From the NCBI GenBank assembly GCA_030734395.1, contig JAUZTG010000042.1:682001-746000 (forward strand): 64,000 nt of DNA, given 5' to 3'. The translations under genes and the position numbers were made by a program. Positions 34,272 to 45,655 of the stretch are shown piece after piece. Under the pieces are notes generated by a model, which had not been told where the DNA came from, ran no database searches, and saw only the letters and a program-made list of their open reading frames with translations. Every line of letters begins with the position of its first letter. Position 1 is the first letter of the stretch. Source of the DNA: Sarocladium kiliense (lineage: Eukaryota > Ascomycota > Sordariomycetes > Hypocreales > Sarocladiaceae).

Positions 34272-35735
34272 GATGATGTTGGTGATTTTGGTGATGTTCT
34301 GCTAAGTGTAGTTGGTCGGCTTCTGTCAACTACTTTGTCGATGGCTCTGACTATTGGACCGTGTTGTCTGCCTAGCCTATTCCTTTCCTGACAATTGCGA
34401 CTTATAGGATTATCGGACCGCCTCAGCATCATGAGTATCTTGCGGGCGGGAGAAACAGCTCTATATATGCCCAGAGATGTTCGTTACGGCAGCTGGGGGA
34501 CTACGCCAAAGGACTAGCTTGCAAATGACGAAAGATCCTAACAGGCACAGCTTCATTCACAATTCGGCACAAGATGCCGAGTGAATGCAAGCTACAACAT
34601 TTAGCAGCCGGATGAACCCCAGGTTCGCGGGGAAACAGGTGAGCAAGCTCAAAAGATCATCGAAGAACGATGCAAGTCCATTGGTGCGCCAACAAGGCGG
34701 GCCGAGCAAGGCGAACTAACGACTTAGCAGAGGCAGGGACCGGAGCCGACGGTATACCGACTGGGCAGGGCGGAGCAGCAGAGTGGCAATGAACTGGAGG
34801 AATGGCCTGGTTGTTCAAACCAGGGAAGCTGATTCACTTGAAGACCGTCGAACTCAAAGAATGAATTGTCTCTGTACACGGAGTATTCATATACTTCCAT
34901 CTCAAATGGCTACCTGTGTCTACCGGTCCGAGCTAAAGCTGTCCCCGCATAACTAAGAGGAGGATGGTGATCGCGAAGGACAGCAACCACCAATCCGCGG
35001 TAATGTCATCCTTGAAACTCATAGAGGCGTGCCAATAGCAGAGAGCTTCTCCATTCTCACAAATTTATATCTGTCAGAGCCCCTACAAGCTCCGATTGTC
35101 ACTTGGTTGCAATATAGTGCAGGACCAGATCCACATAGTTGAGGATGCCAATGCACTTCTTACTTACCGTGGGACCCTGGAAGCCTGGCAAGAAGCCGTG
35201 GAACGTCTTCAAAAGAAACAGCCCTTATAGTTGCCTTGTGCTAGCTCTTTTGACAGGGCTTTATGGTACATTTGCGACGCTGTGAGGTTGCGATACTTTG
35301 AGGCAATCTGAGTCCACTCAGGGAACAGAAACCCGCCACTGCTACGTCTCGTGACCCGATCATCACCAATCACGTCAATCACTTATCTGTTTTTTTTTTT
35401 TTTTTTTTTTTTTTAAATTCGTTTCTTCGAAATCGAATGAACCAAATGACACCGGCGATTATGATGGCGACTGAGGCTGAGTCCATGCTCGGCTCAGACT
35501 TGCCGGCCACTGCTTTTAGCTTTGTGCTAGCATCCAAAACGTGTAGCTCTGACGGTTGCAGCTTACGAGGCGTCTGTCGCCCCAAGACGTGGCCTTGTGA
35601 TGTTAGAAAGGTGCAAGGTACTTGGTAATAAGTTAGGCCAAAAGACTTGGCCTCGGACAGACCCGAGGGATCGCAGACAATAACTGTACCTGCATAGGGC
35701 TACACAGGGCGACACCGGTTGATCGAGATATCGCT
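34272..35735. other. Gene-free 1.5 kb with long poly-T tract
   Basis: Divergent region between the mutarotase (minus) and the VWA gene (plus). It has no coding frame of note. A 25-base T run lies at 35390-35414. Confidence 0.45.
35390..35414. repeat. Homopolymer T tract (25 bases)
   Basis: An uninterrupted run of 25 T about 320 bp upstream of the VWA gene start. Long poly(dA:dT) tracts exclude nucleosomes in fungal promoters. Its exact length may be a sequencing artefact. Confidence 0.9.
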
Positions 35736-38102
35736 ATGGGCGACCAGCATCAGTGGGCTCTGGCCCAGATGCAGCGGATCCTGCCTCTGAGCGACGATGA
35801 ATTGCGACAGATTCTGGTGTATGCAGACAGCCTCGAACAGCATGAAGCGGCCAGTCACCTGGAGGACCTGATGGGCGACTCGCCCCAGTCAAAGGAGTTT
35901 ATTGCATCTTATACAAAGCACCGAGAGTCTCGGCGAGACCAGCCACCGGACTACTCTGGTAGTAGCCATAAGAGCGATTCAAAGGGCGCGCCTCCAGCGT
36001 ACGATAGCAATGGGGCACGATCCAGTACTCGTAGCATGCCTCATACTAATGCCTTCATCGAGGCTGCCAGAGTGAGAGCCAGGGACGAGGTAAGCTGCAT
36101 TCACTGCGTCTCTGCCTGTTGGCTGCTAACTCTTCCTCCAGCAAGAGATACAGCAAATGCTACAGACACTGCAGTACCAATATGGCATCTACAACAGCGA
36201 GGTCGAGCCTGAGCATGAGACTGACTGGCCTTGCGGCTGCCCTATTCACAACTACCAGAGGGTCAAGCTGAACCGGCTCCCAGTGCTGGAGCAGTGGTCA
36301 AGAGCTGTCATGTACAAAGGTAAGCCGGTGACCACTGAACTGTTCTGTCATCCTTTTTTACAGTTGGCTGATCTTGCTCGCAGGGGAAAAGTCCTACAAT
36401 GACCTCCCACTCGCACCTCTAATATTCAGTGGAAACCCATATCAGAACCAGCTTATATCACCGTATGGCTATATGGGACAAATGCAGGCTAGCTACTCAT
36501 ACGGCATGTCTCCACGATTGATCCCCAGATACCACGCACAGTGGGTTATGCAGACTATTAGACTCAATAATAGTTTGAACCAGCAAGCTCAACACAAAGC
36601 CGACGAGAATGAGCCCAAGTATAACATCTGGGAGGACAAGAGTCTTCCTGCACAGATGGAAAAGTTGAGTTTGGACAGCAAAGGTGGCAGCAGTAGCGGT
36701 ACTGTAGCTACTACCACCAAGGCGAAGCGTACGTCTAAGTTTGACAACTTCAAAAAGGCCATGGGGGTCAGATCGTCTGAGGAAAAGCTTGAAGAAAAGG
36801 CGACCAGGCTCCGAGCCGAGATTTTGGCCGAGGAACAGGGACGCTGGCCCAGCGAGCACTGCCGTCAGATTGTGAGAGTGTACCAAGGAAAGGTCGGTAT
36901 GACCAACAAAATTGCCGAAATGCGAGCGAGAAAGCCGGTCCAGTATTTGCATCTGCTCCGAGCCGGGTATTTTGAGCCCATCCCTGTAGCATGGGCGTTT
37001 CAAGCGTCGAATCCCATGAAGTTCAGCATCGAAGCCGCCTCTGGATGGAGAGGCATCACGCCGGCGTGGCGAGGATATGAAGACCTGGCCGAAGAGAGGC
37101 TGTACTGGGTTCTGAACCACAGGGAAGGGACGGTTGGGGCGAGAATGAAGCCTGATTTCATCTCGGCTATGAATATGGCTCTCGAAAGAATGGCTCAGGC
37201 TGTCGAGCCGCCGCCGTTGTACTACTCAGAGACGGATACCTGCATGACGCAACATACAGCAGAAACATACTCCAAACAGGTGATGCCGCCACCGTTCCAC
37301 GCTTATGACCGACCAGAACAGCCAGTGGACGAGACGATGATCTTGCTGGATGTGTCTGGGTCGATGGACTTCGATCCGGTCCGGCCACTGTACAACGAAT
37401 ATCTTGTCATGGGATTTACACGCTCGTATCAGCCAAAGAACAGACGTAAGAGATACCCACATCATTGGACATAACATCTCTACTAACAGAAAAATAGACG
37501 TCGCACGTGCCATCATCCGGCGGTTTGCTGACGCCATGGATAACCACCACGATCACCGCTCATCAGGCTATGAGCTCGTCACGTTCGCTAATCAAGCCAA
37601 CCACATTGGTCGCATCACCAGCCGAAATTTCGACCAGAGTTGGCAAAGGATCCAGTTCGGCGGCGGCACGCGCGTGATGACAGGCTGGCAGAAAGTGAAG
37701 GACCTTCATTTCCAAAAGCACGCAGAATCAGCAACGCATCATCCTGAGTTCGGGTGGCAGCCGGGTCCGCAGACTCCCATGCTCCGTCTCCTCCTCGTGC
37801 TCGATGGAGAAGCGACTGATATGGACGAGTTCGAGCTGGACCTCCTTGGGCTCTCCTTTGCCCATGTCACGATCTTCTTGGTAGGGGCGGAGGATTGCCC
37901 TCATCACCACCGTCACGCAAACGAGCTGCAACGGATCAGCGATGTGAATCACCATGTTTCGTTTGTAGACGCCCAGGGGAATGTGCCGGAGCGGTACGTC
38001 ACACACGAGCTTCTGAAGCGGCACCTGGGATATGACATGTCTATGCAGGAGTTCCAGACGATAGAGGAGCTACCTCGATATTCTGAATACGCTGGCCCAT
38101 AG
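35736..38102 (+). CDS. VWA-domain protein with N-terminal CUE-like region
   Basis: A 732-aa cytosolic protein from four exons (introns 36090-36141, 36320-36383, 37446-37497). The first 55 residues resemble a CUE/UBA-like helical bundle (ILPLSDDELRQILVYADSL), suggesting ubiquitin binding. A polar linker follows. A middle region has short motifs (WPCGCPIHNY; YNIWEDKSLP) typical of this fungal family. The C-terminal third is a von Willebrand A domain with the MIDAS metal site ILLDVSGSMD (about residue 500) and GGTRVMTGW. I know of no assigned function. There is no signal peptide or membrane segment. Splice junctions maintain frame throughout. Confidence 0.87.
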
Positions 38103-38695
38103 GAGAGGAGCAGATATGCTGGGCAAATGATGCCTGTGTGACAGGTCATGACTGTCTTCTTATCTCACTTCGAAAGTTACTTGTCCTCGCTTCAGTCGAA
38201 CTTGACACGTGATGATTATCGAGTTGGATTATAGCATTGCATGGTCATGCAGAGAGAATTAATAGTACAGCCTGACTTGCATCATCATGAATTATATACA
38301 CTAACCTTGTTGGTCCCCAAGGCTCAACACATTGATCAAGCCCGTCATCGGCTTACAAGAGCACGCCGTTGATTGGCCTTGCCTCTCCGAATGTCGGGGC
38401 CACTGGCGCAGCGGGTCGCGTCGGCTTGGACCGGCTCGGTACCAAGGGACCATAGGCTGCGAAAATAAACTGAGCAGCTTGTTCGCGATATAGCCCTGAG
38501 CCAGAGTCTTTATTTTCGGCACCCCATCCCTAATCGTACCCCTCGATAATTTCTCGCCGGGCCAAAGCTCGATGCTGACAATACCCGCGATACCCATCTT
38601 TCAACTCCCTACATCCCTCCTCCGCCTTTCGCCCTCAATTCCGACATCTTTCCATACCGCCGGCATATCTATCCGCCTGCGACGGACCTTCAATA
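38103..38695. other. Intergenic, promoter of lipoyl synthase
   Basis: A 593-bp gap holding the terminator of the VWA gene and the lipoyl synthase promoter. A CACGTGA box lies at 38206-38212. No coding signal. Confidence 0.4.
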
Positions 38696-39992
38696 ATGGT
38701 TTCAATTGCGCCCACCTTCCATAGAGCCCGGGCACCCCTGAGGCGGGCACTCAGCATCAAGACCTGCACAGCTCGCGGGTTCGCCACCGTACCTCCAGGT
38801 CCCAACGAACCCAGCCAGCCCGCCCCGACGAAGCGGAAGACATACTTCAAGGACACGACCATTGCGTCCTTCTCGGACTTTGTCGGCGGCGCCAGTGAAC
38901 CTCTTTCGACGACCGAAGCATACAGCCTGCGCACCGCAGAGGTTGGCCCCGAAGGCAAGAAGCGAACCATTACCCGTCTACCCGAGTGGCTCAAGACCCC
39001 GATCCCCGCCGGAAATGATAACTTTAAGGCTATCAAGAAGGACCTGCGCGGTCTAGGTCTGCATACTGTGTGCGAAGAGGCGCGTTGTCCCAACATCTCA
39101 GAGTGTTGGGGTGGCTCCGATAAGAGCGCTGCGACAGCAACGATTATGCTTATGGGCGACACATGCACACGAGGATGCCGCTTCTGCAGTGTTAAAACCA
39201 GCCGGACTCCGCCACCACTCGACCCTCATGAGCCTGAGAATACGGCCGAGGCTTTGGCACGCTGGGGCCTTGGATACGTCGTCATGACGGTGGTGGACCG
39301 TGATGACCTTCCAGACAGTGGTGCGCGACACATTGCCGAGACGGTTCGAAGGGCAAAGCAGAAGAGGCCGGATCTTCTGGTTGAGGTTCTGACGGGTGAC
39401 TTCTGGGGCAAGCTTCACGACGCCAAGGTTGTGGCGGAGAGCGGACTGGACGTGTTTGCGCATAACGTTGAGACGGTAGAGGGTTTGACTCCGTATGTGC
39501 GTGACAGGAGGGCGACTTTCAGGCAGAGTCTGAGTGTGCTGAAGCATGCCAAGGATGTGATGGGAGACAAGATCATTACAAAGACGAGTATGATGCTTGG
39601 TCTTGGTGAGCAGGAGCACGAGGTCATGGATGCTCTTAAGGGTACGAACCCCCCTTGCACTACCTCACCATCTTGGATATTAACTAACATTGACTCTAGA
39701 ACTGCGCAAAATCAACGTCGACGTAGTCACCTTCGGCCAGTACATGCGCCCAACCAAGCGCCACCTGAAGGTCGAGAAGTACGTCACCCCAGCCGAGTTC
39801 GACATGTGGCATGATCGCGCAATGGAGATGGGCTTCCTTTACTGCGCTAGTGGACCCCTGGTCCGCTCCAGTTACAAGGCGGGCGAGGCTTTCATTGAGA
39901 ACGTGCTGAAGAAGCGGAGGGCTGCTGCGGCCGGTGTCGATGGTCTCGCACAGGCTGCAGCGCTTGATGCTGAGAAGACGACCGCGATCTAA
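38696..39992 (+). CDS. LIP5: Lipoyl synthase, mitochondrial
   Basis: A 412-aa radical-SAM enzyme that inserts two sulfurs into protein-bound octanoate to make lipoate for pyruvate and 2-oxoglutarate dehydrogenases and the glycine cleavage system. Two exons (intron 39642-39699). The Arg-rich N-terminus (TFHRARAPLRRALS) is a mitochondrial presequence. The auxiliary iron-sulfur cluster motif is C-x4-C-x5-C at 126-137, the radical-SAM motif CTRGCRFC at 157-164, and the C-terminal RSSYKAGE contributes the Ser ligand. Length and motifs match the family throughout. Confidence 0.97.
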
Positions 39993-40501
39993 GTCACGCG
40001 AGAAGGTCAAGTATTCTTTGAGGAGTACTGAAACTGTGTACGATTCTTTTGCATTAGCGGCGTTGGGGGGACTTGGGATTCAACCAGAGGGATGGGCCTT
40101 CAACAATGGCTCTTTACACATATAAGATACGGATCAGGGCTGAATCTGGTCCACCAAATAACAATAATTCTTGACTGTCAGTTATGACGGTGATGATGGT
40201 GGCAGGGCTCCTGCCCCAGCAGCTGTCGACCGGCTTCACCACGTGCAGTCAGGTGCTACAAGTGATGACAGCTGTCGAGACGAAATGAGCTGGAACAGAC
40301 GCGGTCGTCCATCAACAACATTGATCTTCACCGCATCACATCTCACAGTACCCTCAGTTACTCTCTCGTGAACATCTCCTCGGTGATGTCGTAGTCTGTG
40401 AAGTCGTTCTCCTTAACTCCCCTTCCCTCTTCCGCTCCCTCACAAACCATCCATCAACCGGCTTTGCTATTCACTGCATTCGTCTTCACGTTCGCTTCAT
40501 C
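39993..40501. other. Intergenic, promoter of the GH55 gene
   Basis: A 509-bp gap without coding signal; the part just before the ATG is pyrimidine-rich, as in many fungal promoters. Confidence 0.4.
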
Positions 40502-43011
40502 ATGGCCCGACTATGGCCCCTGTTCGTGGTGGCCACGGGTGTGGTCGGTCAATTCTGGATGGAGGAGATTGCTCATCAGGGCAAATCGCCCTACCATCCT
40601 GATGCTGGCTACGAGATCTTCCGGAACGTCAAGGACTTTGGCGCCGTTGGCGACGGATGCAAGAAACCCTCCAAGGCTCGGAGAGTGAAGTCGCTGACCC
40701 AAACTCTGTTGTAGTGACTGACGACACTGAGGCAATCAACTATGCCATCAGCTATGGAGGACGGTGCGAACCAGGAGTCTGCAACTCCAGCACCATTTCC
40801 CCTGCTACTGTCTACTTCCCTTCCGGGTTCGTGTTCACCTTTCATCATCTGAGCTTCACTAATACTATGCAGCACATATCTCATCTCCAACTCCATCATT
40901 GACCTGTTCTACACACAGCTCATTGGCAATCCACTTGATCGACCCGTCATCAAGGCATCACCGACATTCACCAACCAAAGCTTCGGCCTCATCGACGCGA
41001 ACCCCTATCAATCCTACGGCTTCCTAGGATGGCGCTCCGTAAACACCTTCTTCCGCCAGGTGCGCAACTTCGTCTTCGACACAACGGCTTTGCCTCCAGA
41101 CTTCAATGCCATTGGCGTGCACTGGCCTTCTGCTCAGGCTACGGCAATCACCAACTGCGTGTTCCGCCTATCGACTGTTCCCGGAAACCACCACACAGGT
41201 CTATTTATCGAGGAAGGATCTGGAGGTTTACTGAATGATCTGTACTTCTACGGAGGAGGAAAAGCTGCCATCCTTGGAAACCAACAGTATACCGCACGAA
41301 ACCTCTGGTTCTCTGGTGCGGACATCGCGATTCTCATGACTTGGGATTGGGGCTGGACCTACAAGACGATGCATTTCCAGGACTGCAGGATCGGCATCGC
41401 CATGGATACAGATCTTCTTGCTGTGGGCTCCATCACTTTGATCGACAGCTGGTTCGAAAGAGTTGGTACAGCTGTGCTTACCACACGTGATCCGGAAGAA
41501 ATCTATGGTACAAATGGGACGCTCGTCATGGAGAACGTGTTGTTCAATAGTGTTCAGAGGATCGTTGAGGGCCCGAATGGTACAATCGTTGACAGAACCA
41601 ACGTGATGGAGAACCTCGACGACGTCTTCGTCATGGTATGTCTGATCAATTCAGGGAAATAGTATAATTCATTGATACTGACTTCGATAGGGACATGTTG
41701 CCAACGAGGTAGGCCTGTATTCTCAGACCGGATACTTTGCGGCATCCCCCAGAAGCCCGTCTCTCCTCGTAGAGGGCAAATACTGGGAGAGATCAAAGGT
41801 ACGTCAGGACATCCAACATTGAGTCTTCCACTAAATTCTCGAAGCCGCAATATGAGGCTGTGCCAGCTCAGGGCTTCTATTCTGCACGAGCATTCGGCGC
41901 TGTCGGAGACGGGCTAGCAGATGACACGCTGATGCTCAACGATCTGTTCAACTACACCACTTCCAATGGCTTGATTGCATACTTGGATGCCGGTGTTTAC
42001 ATCGTCTCGGACACCATCTTCATTCCCCCGGGTGCAAAGATTGTCGGTGAGGCTCTGGCCGCGGTCATCATGGGAACAGGTGCCAACTTCCAAGACATGG
42101 CAAATCCACGACCAGTGGTTCAGATCGGCTTGCCGGGACAAGGAGGTAGCGTCGAGTGGTCGGACACCATCGTCTCGACTCGAGGCTCTTGTGCCGGTGC
42201 TGTTGCCATTCAGTACAACCTCCATTCTATGAGTGGTATGCCATCGGGAATGTGGGATGTACACGTTCGTATTGGAGGTTTCGCAGGAACGGAGCTCCAG
42301 CTCAACGAATGCGCCGCGTCTACCAATCCTTCGAATGAAGTTAATCCGAAGTGCATTGCCGCCTTCATGAGCATGCACATCACTCCAGAATCTGGAACTC
42401 TGTACACCGAGAACTGCTGGATCTGGGTGGCTGATCACGATCTCGAAGATCAATGGGTTCGCAGGGTATCCGTCTATGCTGGCAGAGGCGTCCTCATCGA
42501 GTCAAAGATGGGCCAAATCTGGCTAAGTGCCACGTCTTCGGAACATCATGTCCTCTACCAGTATCAACTTCAAAACACGAAAGACGTATATCTCGGTCAC
42601 GCTCAGACAGAGTCTCCCTATTACCAGCCTCAGCCACTTGCACGCTACCCCTTCCCTGTCGTTCCTGAGCTCAACGACCCTGACTTCGAGAGAGTGTGTG
42701 CAGCCGACTCTGCGCCAGGCTGTGAGTCTGCTTGGGCAATTCGAATTATCGACTCCTCCGATGTTGTGGTTTATGGTGCTGGACTGTACAGTTTCTTCGA
42801 CAGCTACAGCGACAAGTGCTCACGAGAGACTTCAAAGACAGACTGTCAGGATCGCCTACTGAGCGTCCAGGGTGTGACACGTGGAGTAAAGTTCCTCGGC
42901 CTCAGTACCGTGGCGACGAAAGTCATGATCCACCGGGACCAGCGTGACTTCATTCACGCAGAGCTGAATAAGGGAACATTCGCAGACACGCTAGCACTCT
43001 ATCTGCCTTGA
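40502..43011 (+). CDS. Secreted exo-beta-1,3-glucanase (GH55)
   Basis: A 768-aa extracellular enzyme that cuts glucose from beta-1,3-glucans (laminarin, fungal wall, callose). Five exons; introns 40659-40714, 40827-40872, 41636-41690 and 41799-41844. It has a signal peptide (MARLWPLFVVATGVVG). The GH55 architecture is two right-handed beta-helix (pectate-lyase-3-like) halves, each beginning with FGAVGDG followed by an ADDT/TDDT motif, at about residues 47 and 393. The first intron must start with GC (GGAT/GCAAGA); only this yields GDGLTDDTEAIN in frame, and no GT donor works. Length is typical of the family. Confidence 0.93.
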
Positions 43012-43183
43012 TCGCAAGGCCTGGGACAGGCGAACAACCTTTCAAGGTGCTGAAAAAGGAAGATCAATGTATGTACAAGAAAATGTAAGGAATGGCTCAG
43101 ATAGAGGAGGGGGTATCTAAGGTAGTCTGAAGTCCTCACGTACACAAGCACTCTCGACCCAGGAGAATAGATGCAATGCCATG

Positions 43184-44225
43184 TTACCTATCCCATATGC
43201 TCCTCAAAGCCGTTAATGCAATAAACACCGCCTCATCCGTTCGGATCGTCCTACTGCCCTGGTTCGGCAGAACATTGATCCAATGATCGAAAAGCTCCTT
43301 CGTCTTCGGCCCCTGGATCTCCATCTTCACAAGGTCCTCATCATTCATAGCCGCAAACTCCAGACCTCGTGGGCCACCAAAGACGACGAGCATGTGCTTG
43401 AAGTTGACGCGCTTGCCAGGCGGGAAGGCAGTTGGGATAGTGGTTCCACGCTCGGATGTACCGATGCTGATGTCATAGCCACCCTCGAAGGGGCTTTCTG
43501 TGAAGACATTTGACAGGGAGGAGCATTTGCGGACTTGGTAGCCCCAGTAGTAGCCCCCTTCTGTGCGGGGAGTGTCTGGATGAACAGGTTCTGGGTACTG
43601 TGAGTCGTCGTCTGGAAATTTCAGGGTGATTCTCGTCTTGACCGGGATCTCCTCTTCGATTTCGACGGGTTGGTCAAGACCACAATCGACTAGCGTACCC
43701 TTCCCTGTGCTCGTCTTCCCCGCGACTGTGACACCCTCCCCGTACTTCAACCACTCTTTCGGGTGTGGGTGGTGTGGCATATCAAGACTGGGAAGTTGGC
43801 CAGCAATGCGCAGGTTGGGGTGGAGAGGGAAGAGCGTCTTGCGCATGAACGGCGGTGCTTCGAGGTATGACAGGACGTGAGCGAGGAAGTGAGCCGGATC
43901 GGTGTCGCCGGTATAAGACGAGGGATCGGCGGGATGACGGGGGCGCTGAGTAGGAGGAGTATCGTCGAAGATGACGACTTCGTCGACGGAGAAGACGGCG
44001 AGGGCACGGGCAAGGCGACCAGGTTGGGTCATGCGTTGCTCTGCGGTAATGAGGCTAGATTATGTGAGACATGTATGATGATTTGGCGAGGAAAGAGGTA
44101 TACTGACCTGCTGAGAATACTGGTTGGAACAGCAATGGATAGAGTCCAGTCTCGGCCGCCTTCTGAGGGAGAGAATTGGGCGGATGGCTTAAAGGATGTG
44201 GTGTCTTGGGCGTTGTTGCTGCCAT
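43184..44225 (-). CDS. SPOUT-class RNA methyltransferase (C9orf114/CENP-32 family)
   Basis: A 324-aa protein from two exons (intron 44041-44107). Conserved stretches YLEAPPFMRKTLFPLHP, AGQLPSLDMPHH and a C-terminal VFGGPRGLE with RTDEAVFIAL match the DUF171/putative RNA methyltransferase group of the SPOUT superfamily, including human SPOUT1. The fold binds SAM through a trefoil knot. The RNA target in fungi is not established. The acceptor at 44041 (CCGCAG) is used; the earlier TAG acceptor leads to a stop. Transcribed divergently from the thioredoxin-like gene. The start at 44225 is the last upstream ATG with conserved-looking N-terminus; an extension is possible. Confidence 0.88.
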
Positions 44226-44578
44226 TGTGAGCAGTCTTGCGCTTCTAAGAGGCTGTAAGTATGTTATCATGTAGAAGAATAATAGCAGCAATTGACCTTG
44301 GAATTTCTTTCTTGGTACGACATCTTGACGGATGATAGTAATGAATATCTTGTCAGATCCAATTACTTGCGCCGAAAGCAAGCTTGGAAAAAGTCCAGAA
44401 AGTGAGGGAGCGGCATGCGGCAGAAAGTGTCATGGAAGTCTCACCGCCTGCCTATTATAGCCACAACCGGCGCGGAGGGTCCAGGCCTCCCGCCACCATC
44501 CGAGCCAACCATCACGACACCTATCCTCAACGCCGCAATCGAAGGCGTCACACTTACAACTCCAGACACATCGTAATC
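44226..44578. promoter_or_regulatory. Divergent promoter, SPOUT methyltransferase / thioredoxin-like
   Basis: A 353-bp gap between opposed start codons that must serve both genes. I see no named element in it. Confidence 0.5.
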
Positions 44579-45384
44579 ATGAGTACCATCAACATCGGTT
44601 CTTCCGGCGAGTGGGACAAGCTCTTGTCCGGCACCACCGTCGTCATTGCAGACTGTATAGCTTCCTACCTGCCATTGCGCAACCCCACTGTCTAAGCCAT
44701 TGGATCATCGCTAACCAAGCTCACTTCTCTTCAGTCTATGCTGACTGGTGCGGCCCATGCAAGATGATTGCTCCTCACTACGAGCGCCTTGCAAAGGAGC
44801 ACTCTCGTCCCAAGAAGGTTGCATTCGCAAAGGTCAACACTGACAGCCAGAGCGATGTGGCCCGCGCAAACGGCATCTCCGCCATGCCCACCTTCAAGAT
44901 CTTCCACAACGGCACTTGCGTTGAGACCATCAAGGGCGCCAACCCCTCGGCTCTCAACGATGCTGTCACAAAGGCCGTCAAACTTGCCGGCGGCGGCGCC
45001 ACAGCTGGCGAGCTCTTCAAGACTCCCGGCCGGACTCTGGGCGGCAATGGTGGCAGCGGCGGCAGCGGCGGTGGCATCTTCAGCGCCAGCAACCTGTTGC
45101 AGGTTCTCTTCGCTTTCGTGGGATTGTACCTGGCATCCCTGTTTTCGGCAAGTGCCCAGAAGAAGGCGGCAGCTTAAATAAGCGCGGAGGAATGATGATT
45201 TGCTGACTGCTATGGATGATTGCAGTTTGACCCCTACAAGGCAGCGGAAAACTCGAGGTTCAATGTGAAGAGGAAGCCCGGCGATAGCAAGAAGCCGAAG
45301 CAGGGAGGGTTTGGATCCGGACGTGGAGGGCCGGTGCAAAAGACGCCGTTCACGACGTTTGCTGATCTGAATGGCTGTGGCTAA
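44579..45384 (+). CDS. Thioredoxin-like protein with C-terminal membrane segment
   Basis: A thioredoxin fold with the active site WCGPCK, cis-Pro region SAMPTFK, then a Gly-rich linker and a hydrophobic segment (LLQVLFAFVGLYLASLF). This suggests tail anchoring with the fold in the cytosol, or a luminal arrangement. Exon 1 (44579-44654) and exon 2 (from 44735) are joined by a GT intron. A second intron 45148-45225 starts GCAAGT, has a CTGAC branch site and ends TTGCAG. Splicing gives 215 aa with a basic tail (FDPYKAAENSRFNV onward); without it translation stops at 45177 for 172 aa, ending QKKAAA. The spliced tail looks protein-like, and I prefer it. Role: dithiol-disulfide exchange, by family. 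Confidence 0.85.
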
Positions 45385-45544
45385 GGACATACTTGAAGCG
45401 TTTTTGTTGTTGCTGTATCATGGTGTTATTCGATCTTTTCTAGCGATGGGGCAAATTCATAGGAATTCAATGCCCAATTTGCGATATCTTTCCATTCAAG
45501 CGTAGAGTACTGTCTCTTTCAAGCAGGCGAATCCCCATATCAAT

Positions 45545-45554
45545 GTCACGTGAC
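45545..45554. promoter_or_regulatory. Palindromic GTCACGTGAC box upstream of Rsm22
   Basis: A perfect 10-bp palindrome with the CACGTG core bound by bHLH factors such as Cbf1, 102 bp before the Rsm22 ATG. An inverted CCAAT (ATTGG) follows at 45592-45596. Binding is inference. Confidence 0.4.
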
Positions 45555-45655
45555 GGCGCGACAAGGCGCGATTCTCAATAGCGGCGCTACGATTGGCCTG
45601 GCGCAAAACATTTGAAGCTTCTCTTCAACTTTTCCCATCAGCAACCACCACAAAT

